From positions 22,942,163 to 23,006,162 of the forward strand of contig NC_031495.1 of NCBI RefSeq assembly GCF_000237925.1: a stretch of DNA of 64,000 nt. The letters run 5' to 3'. Below, piece after piece: positions 48,401 to 57,400 of the stretch. The translations under genes were made by a program, and so were the position numbers. Source of the stretch: Schistosoma mansoni. Lineage: Eukaryota; Platyhelminthes; Trematoda; Strigeidida; Schistosomatidae. A model generated the notes under the pieces. It made no database searches and was not told the origin of the DNA. It saw only the letters and a list, made by a program, of their open reading frames with translations. How positions within the stretch are numbered: the first letter of the stretch is position 1; each line of letters starts with the position of its first letter.

Positions 48401-51400
48401 CTGACCGATGCACAGATATCAGGTTTCACATTGCTTACAACTGACTGACTGAAAGATGAATTACCTTACTATGTTCCAAGTTTCATAACTCCTTAGTTTC
48501 CTTTAACAGCAACAAAACCCTCTAAAAGATAAACTTGATGTGGGAAATACATTCCTTTTAAATATAGTAGAAGCAGGATTTTTATTCTGATAAATACACT
48601 ATTTATTTAGCACACTGAATTTCACTTGACAAAGGTTTCACAGTTTCTCGCATACAAGTTATATTTTGAGGCCAATGATTACTAACGTTCCTTAAGTCGC
48701 AATAGTAGCTGCATATAGCTATATAGATGTATTACTTTTGGTATTGTTAGGATTTTGAGCTTGTTAGTCTAATAGAGGACCCTTCATTTTGGTCTTGGAC
48801 ATTACCAGGGTTTACTTTACGTAAAAGCATCACAGAAGCAAGCGCCGACGATGTGCAGAACGGTAATGAGAGCTCTGTAATTAAACCAACTCAGAGTATC
48901 CAACAACATCCAAGCTGAGAATTTCCTGTATTACAGGATGTGCTAATCAATTTTACCATCACCCAATAAAAGTGATAAGTGGTACAAGTCATTCGATAAC
49001 AGGTTCTGTTTTGTATTTAGGATTAGTTCATCAGCAAGTTTTCCTTTCAGAAATGAAAACGCGAGGTTTATCACTTATTTAGGCTACTACACTGTTCAAC
49101 AACAGAAACACTAATAAAGACGAGACTGTACTTTATGGACGAGCCAATCAGAAGCTTCTGTGGGTTTTCAAGGTCACGGCGCCAGGTTCGGTACCTGATA
49201 CTTACGTACGATCGGTTTACAGCGGATTTTAGAGAAGACCTGATAATTCAGCGTCTACAAGAGAAGGGATTATTAAGAAGTTCCTATACTTGTGACTGTG
49301 GTACTCAAATGACCGCTGTACGGTGTGCAGACTACCGTGATGAGATTATCTTTCGATGTTGTTCATGTTGGAAGAAAAAATCAGTTCCAACAGGCACTTT
49401 TTTCGCTCGATCACGATTAAGGTTAAGACAAATTATGATACTTGTTGCAAATTGGATAATAAAAGTACCCGTTACACTTGCTGCCACGTTTGCCGATGTA
49501 AGTGAAGTTTCGGCAGTTCAGTGGTACGAGTATTGTCGAGATATATGTGCAGCGAAATTGATAAGCTTACACCAATCGCATGGAGGAGTAGGGAAAATCG
49601 TTGAAATAGACGAAACAGAAGTAAGGAAATGGAAATTCAACCGTGGCCGTAGTATTAAAGAAGATTGTGTAAGTACCTCACAGGTCCTTGGAATCTATGA
49701 CAGATCATTACAAAAAGGACATTTCCAACGAGTTAGGAACCGACATGCACCAACAACAACACCGATTATACAGCAATATGTGCAGTCGGGCACTACGGTG
49801 CATACAGACGATTGGAGAGCATATACGTGCCTAAGTAGACTTAGCTACGTGCATGAGAACGTCGAATCGGAAGTGTATTGTATCTAATCCGGAGGAATGT
49901 TGGAACTTGTATAAGACACATAAATCAAATTAGAAGGGATGGCCAAACATTAATGCCACAAAGCGGACTCCCAATGCATTTGCTCAGGACACATCTCGAA
50001 AAAGCCCNNNNNNNNNNNNNNNNNNNNNNNNNNNNNNNNNNNNNNNNNNNNNNNNNNNNNNNNNNNNNNNNNNNNNNNNNNNNNNNNNNNNNNNNNNNNN
50101 NNNNNNNNNNNNNNNNNNNNNNNNNNNNNNNNNNNNNNNNNNNNNNNNNNNNNNNNNNNNNNNNNNNNNNNNNNNNNNNNNNNNNNNNNNNNNNNNNNNN
50201 NNNNNNNACTTTGAACGAATCTTAAATGACCTTGAGAAATATTAGCCAATCAGAAGACAGTATACAGTAAAAATATATTATACAAAACTCAAAAATTAAA
50301 GGGGATACTGTTCTTTTACATGACTCAAAAACTTATCAAGGTCAGATATTGGTTCAGAAGTTCTAAAATCATAGTACATCCGGTACAGGAACTCATCCAT
50401 ATGGCTCCATAGTAGTCGGCCTCTGGAGCCATGATAAGGTCTCAAAAATTCTTTCAGCCTCGACCACATAGCCTCAATGTTGTTGGTGTGCACCCCAGTT
50501 GTAGGGTCTACAAAATGGCGCTTGTGTATAACAACTTCATGCACGTAGCTAAGTCTACTTAGGCACGTATATGCTCTCCAATCGTCTGTATACACCGTAG
50601 TGCCCGGCTACACATATTGCTGTATAATCGGTGTTGTTGTTGGTGCATGTCGGTTCCTAACTCGTTGGAAATGTCCTTTTTGTAACGATGTCATAGATTC
50701 TGTTAGCGGGACATAGATTGGATTAAAGCATGTTTCATGCATGATGGTGTTGCTGCGCGCTGATTGGCTAATTCTAAACCAATCAGCCCTGGCAAATTAT
50801 TGGAGAAAAATCTAGAAGCTTCTTTTGTATATACTATAAATATATGAACGTTATTAAAACCAGTAATTGCTGCTCACCTACCATTGTTATTTTTTGAATA
50901 CAATTTCATTCCTGTTCAACGTGTTCTGATTTTGGGGTCTTGTTGAGTGTCATCGTATAAGAATACTAAGCAATAGGAGTAGCCGGGTCGTTTATTAGCA
51001 AAAATACGATTATAACAGTGGCGACGGAGAAAAAGGAAAATTCATTCAAAATGCCGATATCAGACGACCAGCTTAGCCGAATATTGCAACAACAGCAAGC
51101 ACAACTTGATGCACAAATGCGGTTGTTGGAGACTCTGATGCAACAGTTTAGCATCCAAAACTCGAGTTCACATGCTGTTTCAAGTACTTCTTGTGATGCA
51201 GTTGCCAGCAGCATTCCAGAATTCTATTATGACCCCGAATGTGGAAATACATTTCTCACGTGGTTCAAGCGTTGGGAAGACACATTTAGAATAGAGTTCT
51301 GTAAACAAGATGACTCATGGAAGACTCGACTGTTGATGCGCAAGTTGGGAAGTCATGAACATGCACGCTATGCTGATCATATATTACCAAAGTTACCTCG

Positions 51401-54400
51401 AGAGCTCAGTTTCGAGGAGACAGTATCTCAGCTGTCAGAAATATTCGGTGAATCTTCCTCATTGTTTAGTATTCGATACCAGTGTCTTAATTTGGTGAAA
51501 CGAGAAACCGATGAATATGGTGTTCTAGCAGACATCGTCAACAGAGAATGTAAAAAGTTCAAGTTACGCTCGTTGACAGAAGATCAATTTAAATGCCTTA
51601 TATTCATCAAAGCTCTCCAGTCACCACAAGATGCTGAGATTAGAACCAGACTTCTAACTCGTTTGGATCAAGATCCTAACATCACACTCAGAACGTTAAC
51701 AGATGAGTGTAAGCGGCTACAGAACACCAGACACGACAATCAGTTGATTGAACAGGTAAATCCTAATTTAACCTGCAGTAGTGTCAATGCTATTACTAGG
51801 TTAAAAGTTCAGAAACCGAAAACAAGTGGTAGCGAACCAACGACTGCATGTTGGTTATGTGGTGATTGGCATTATGTACGATTCTGCCCATTCAAGAAAC
51901 ATAAATGTCAGATGTGTAACAAACGTGGGCATAAAGAAGGTCGTTGTCCTTCAAATCGTACGTCCCAGCCTAAGCAGAAGCACAAACGTCCTCGACACAT
52001 GAAGTCAGCCGAATCTAAATCACTCTCTCTGGTAGCAGCCTTTCAAACAGACTATGACATTCGGAGAAAGTATGTTACGATCCAGATTAATGGTATAGCG
52101 GTTCGTCTCCAAATTGACACAGCATCCGATATCACCCTAATGTCTAGAGAAACGTTTAACCTGCTTGGGAAACCGCCAATGAAGCCATCCAAGAAAACGG
52201 CTAAAAACGCATCTGGAGGTGTACTGAAACTAGTTGGTGAATTACAGTGTGAATTTTCCTTCAATGGAAAGAGCTGTAAAGGGGTATGTTATCTAACAGA
52301 ACGACTAAACCCTGATCTACTTGGTCTAGATATGTTAGAAAAGCTTGGATTAATGGATATACCCATCAACAGCGTTTGTAACGTGTCGTGTCCATCATTA
52401 GACACCACTTCATATGCAAAAAAGACAGGTGAAAAGGTCCTAGGAAATCTGAAGAGGAAATTCGCCGCTGTTTTCCGGAATAGCCTTGGTCACTGCACTA
52501 AAGTGAAAGCTAATTTACCCCTGAAACCAGATGCCTAACCCATTTTTCGTCCGAGACGTTCTGTGCCATATGCTGCTCTTGAATTAGTCGATCAGGAACT
52601 TAATCGTTTGCAGCAAGCTGGTGTAATCCAACCGGTTAATTACTCTGCATGGGCCGCGCCAATTGTAGTGATTAGAAAGCCCAATGGAACTATCCGCATA
52701 TGTGCTGATTTCTCAACAGGTTTAAATGCTGCATTGGATGAATATCAATATCCGTTACCAGTTCCTGAAGACCTGTTTGCTAAACTAAATGGTGGTACAT
52801 GTTTCGCGAAAATAGACTTTTCGGATGCTTATCTGCAAGTGGAGGTAGATGACGATAGTAGAGAGCTTCTGACTATCAACACTCATCGAGGGTTATTTCA
52901 ATATACCCGCCTACCATTCGGCATCAAGACCGCACCTGCCATCTTCCAGCAAATAATGGATACAATGCTAACTGGCATACCGGGTGCAGCAGCTTATCTA
53001 GATGATATCATAGTTATGGGTTCCAATAACAGTGAACTTTCCGATCGTCTACACCAAGTTTTCAACCGAGTGTTGGAATATGGTTTCCAACTACGTGAAG
53101 AAAAGTGTATCTTCATGCATCCGATCAAATACCTTGGTTTCATCCTAGATAAGAACGGCCGACGACCAGACCCTGCCAATATAGAAGCCATTCAGAAAAT
53201 GCCCGTGCCAACTGACGTCCCTTCATTAAGGTCATTTTTGGGATTAGTTAGTCACTACAGCACATTCTTGCCTGAAATGCATCGAGTGAGAGGCCCTCTG
53301 AATGAATTACTATCGAAAGATAAACCTTGGCAGTGGTCAGCAGAATGTCAAGCATCCTTTGACAAAGTCAAGTCAATGCTCAGCTCAAAGCTTCTCTTGA
53401 CACACTTTGATCCCAACTTGGAAATTGTTGTCGCATCTGATGCATCTAGTCACGGAGTTGGAGCAGTTATATCACACGTGTTTCTAGATAAAACAGAGAA
53501 GACAATTGCCCATGCTGCTAGATCACTTACCCCCAGCCGAACGCAACTACAGTCAAATCGAAAAGGAAGCCCTGGCAATCATTTTCGCTATCAAAAGATT
53601 TCATAAAATGCTTTACGGCCGTAAGTTCACTCTGTTGACAGACCACAAACCACTGATTGCAATATTCGGTTCCAAGAAAGGGATTCCTGTTTACACAGCT
53701 AACAGACTACAGCGCTGGGCAACAATGCTTTTGAGCTACGACTTTAACATAAGGTATCAGTCAACCAATACTATCGGTCAAGCCGATGCCCTCTCACGAC
53801 TTATTGGAGTTCAACATCCTGGACCGGAGGACATGATCATTGCCTCGATATCAGTTGATCCAGAAATACGGAGTGTAGTAGCAGCGGCAATTCGAAACAC
53901 TCCAGTGTCGTCAGATGAAGTCAGAAAAGAGACTCTTCAAGACCCTGTTCTACAAGAAGTTAGAAAGTTTCACCTACAAGGGTGGCCCTCAAAGATCAGT
54001 TCAACAGAGCTTCAGCAGTTTTGTCAGCGTAGACTATATCTTTCAATCATCGACGATTGTCTCATGTTTGCTGAACGTGTCATAATTCCGAAGAAGTTGC
54101 AACCAGCAGTCCTCGAACAGCCGCATTCAGGACATCCCGGAATAAACCGCATGAAAGCGCTAGCTAGCACGAAGTTATGTATACTGGCCACAATTAGATA
54201 CCCAACTCGAGCAGCTATCCCGTTCGTGTACAAAATGTGCATTGGCAGCAAAAGCACCACGAAAAGCAGAGTTGCAATCATGGCCGATACCACAGTCACC
54301 GTGGCAGCGTATACATTTAGACTTCGCTGGTCCACTCCATGGACAAACTTACCTTCTGGTAGTGGACGCATACAGCAAGTGGCCGGAAATTTTCATCATG

Positions 54401-57400
54401 GAACATCCAACAGCAAGCTGCACAGTTAGAAAACTGCGGCAACTATTCAGTCGTTTCGGGGTTCCAGAACAAATAGTCAGCGATAACGGCACACAGTTTA
54501 CATCATCTATCTTTTCAGAATTTTGTCAGCAGAACGGAATCAGGCATACCCGAACACTTCCATTCCATCCGCAATCGAATGGCCAGGTAGAACGTTTTGT
54601 TGGTACGTTCAAAAATGCTCTAAAAAAATCAAGAGGGGAGGGGGACACCGAAGAGATCTTAGAGAGGTTCTTGTTTATCTACCGTTCTACACCGAACCCT
54701 CAGACAACAAATGGAGTCTCCCCAGCGGAAGCGTTACTTGGCAGGAAAATACGTACACATTTTGACAGCATTCGTCCGACTCCAGCTCTTAAGCCGCAAC
54801 GAAACGTGATGATGGAGAAACAGTACAATAGTCATCATGGGGCACAAAAACGATTGTTCAGTGTGGGTCAAAAGGTACTTGCTATGGACTATCGAGAAAA
54901 ACATCCTACATGGATAGCTGGTCGGATCGTGCAAAAGAAAGGAAATGTGGTTTACGAGGTGTCCGTTGGTTCAGAAATCTGGGTGCGTCATGCTAACCAA
55001 CTGAAATCAACCTCGATCTCCAACAACGAAACGCAGCATAGATTACCTCTTGATGTTCTGCTAGACACCTTTGAGATCAAAACACCTGAAACAGACAGGA
55101 CAGTCAAGGTGCAAACGAAGGATGATACGTCCTTATTACCTAGAAGGTGGACTAACCGGAAGCACAAACCAGTAAAGCAGTTGCAGTTGGACCCTAGCAC
55201 CAGATCCTACGAATCTGCTCAAGGGGGAGGTGTTAGCGGGACATAGATTGGATTAAAGCATGTTTCATGCATGATGGTGTTGCTGCGCGCTGATTGGCTA
55301 ATTCTAAACCAATCAGCCCTGGCAAATTATTGGAGAAAAATCTAGAAGCTTCTTTTGTATATACTATAAATATATGAACGTTATTAAAACCAGTAATTGC
55401 TGCTCACCTACCATTGTTATTTTTTGAATACAATTTCATTCCTGTTCAACGTGTTCTGATTTTGGGGTCTTGTTGAGTGTCATCGTATAAGAATACTAAG
55501 CAATAGGAGTAGCCGGGTCGTTTATTAGCAAAAATACGATTATAACAGATTCCAAGGACCTGTGAGGTACTTACACAATCTTCTTTAATACTACGGCCAC
55601 GGTTGAATTTCCATTTCCTTACTTCTGTTTCGTCTATTTCAACGATTTTCCCTACTCCTCCATGCGATTGGTGTAAGCTTATCAATTTCGCTGCACATAT
55701 ATCTCGACAATACTCGTACCACTGAACTGCCGAAACTTCACTTACATCGGCAAACGTGGCAGCAAGTGTAACGGGTACTTTTATTATCCAATTTGCAACA
55801 AGTATCATAATTTGTCTTAACCTTAATCGTGATCGAGCGAAAAAAGTGCCTGTTGGAACTGATTTTTTCTTCCAACATGAACAACATCGAAAGATAATCT
55901 CATCACGGTAGTCTGCACACCGTACAGCGGTCATTTGAGTACCACAGTCACAAGTATAGGAACTTCTTAATAATCCCTTCTCTTGTAGACGCTGAATTAT
56001 CAGGTCTTCTCTAAAATCCGCTGTAAACCGATCGTACGTAAGTATCAGGTACCGAACCTGGCGCCGTGACCTTGAAAACCCACAGAAGCTTCTGATTGGC
56101 TCGTCCATAAAGTATAGTCCTGTTGTATAGTCTCGGCATGAATATTCATAATAAACTATAAGGCGGTTACTTGCACTTTCAAGGAAAATATATATAGTGT
56201 TCAAAAAGTCATCAAAGGAATTCTCGGATAACGTCGCTCCCAGCAAATAATTAGATTAGATTAAGAATCTCAGTCAACCCATTCTAGGCTTTCCAGTGAC
56301 TGAGAACCTCAATATTATTAACCCATTCACCAAGTACAGATCCGCGTGGTTAGCCTTGAGTCACACTCTAAGCATGAGAGTCACTTTTACCACCCGGTTT
56401 CCAAACTGAAGTAGGTGAAGTTTGAACCTGCGACCTAGTGGCCGAAAGTCAAACACCCTAGCTGCCGACTTAGCGTCCCACTACCCGACTGCTCCACGGA
56501 GACGAGCTTTATACCGAACGACTTAGTCGTTTGCCTTTTTACTGGAGTATTTTATGAATACCAAAGCACTCCTACTTTTAAAAATCTCGTGACAATCCAA
56601 AGTTTCTCGACAGCAATCTTCATAAGTACTTCCGTGAAGTTAAGACTCAAATATTGCATAAAGGTATTTATTGAGCTCATAGAACAGAAAAGAAGGACAT
56701 TTGTATCCATGAAATTTCATCTTTCTGTTAACCAAAAGAACACTTAGGGGTGTTAAGCTTTGTAAACTGATTGTACGGCTGAATTTTGGAAAATACTGGG
56801 AATTAGACATGAGAATCACATGAACGCCTACTTTACTGACATCATCACTAAACTAATAAATAGTTTAAATAGAACATTTTGGAAAATACTGAGAATTAGA
56901 CATGAGAATCACATGAACGCCTACTTTACTGACATCATTAAACTAATAAATAGTTCAAATAGAACATATGCTTACGTGTTAGCAGATCTTGTTTTCTTTT
57001 AGAGCTTCTCACAGATCGTCCACATGAGCCATAGTTCGGAGGGAGAGCTGCAGCAGAGCCATTTTCTGAAATCACACTAGAAACTAGATTGAACTCACCA
57101 CATTGAACATTAGACATCCCTTGATTTGCTGGGATACAGACGTGAACTTGTCGATGAGTCACACCTCCGAACGTATTTGTTAAGAAAACGCGTCCTGAAG
57201 ATGTATTTGTTCCTATGGGAGCACGGGAAATCCGGATGTTAGGAGTTGTAGTTGATCCAACGCTATTAAACGCAGTCAAATGAGGCCGTTGAGTAGCGAT
57301 AGCTTTTGACTGTGTCTGGCATATTTCACAAACATATGGTGTTGACAGGTGACTTTTACTAGCAGATGAAATACATTCACTGTGGTGCCAAATTCTGAAA

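Larger units (their letters stand above)
50701..55547 (+). mobile_element. Young Gypsy LTR retrotransposon inserted in a Merlin transposon
   Basis: A 4,847-bp element with LTRs of 317 bp at 50701-51017 and 55231-55547, identical to each other, beginning TGTTAGC and ending TAACA. A primer-binding region starts at 51018 and a polypurine tract lies just before the right LTR. Parts in order: gag with two CCHC knuckles ([27 protein letters not shown]), aspartic protease near 52.1 kb, reverse transcriptase near 52.6-53.2 kb with YLDDIIV, RNase H near 53.4-53.8 kb, integrase near 54.0-55.0 kb. The protease-RT-RNase H-integrase order makes it Gypsy-type. The coding region is broken in about three places, so this copy is a recent fossil. 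It lies in antisense to the host gene within intron 4. Confidence 0.95.
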
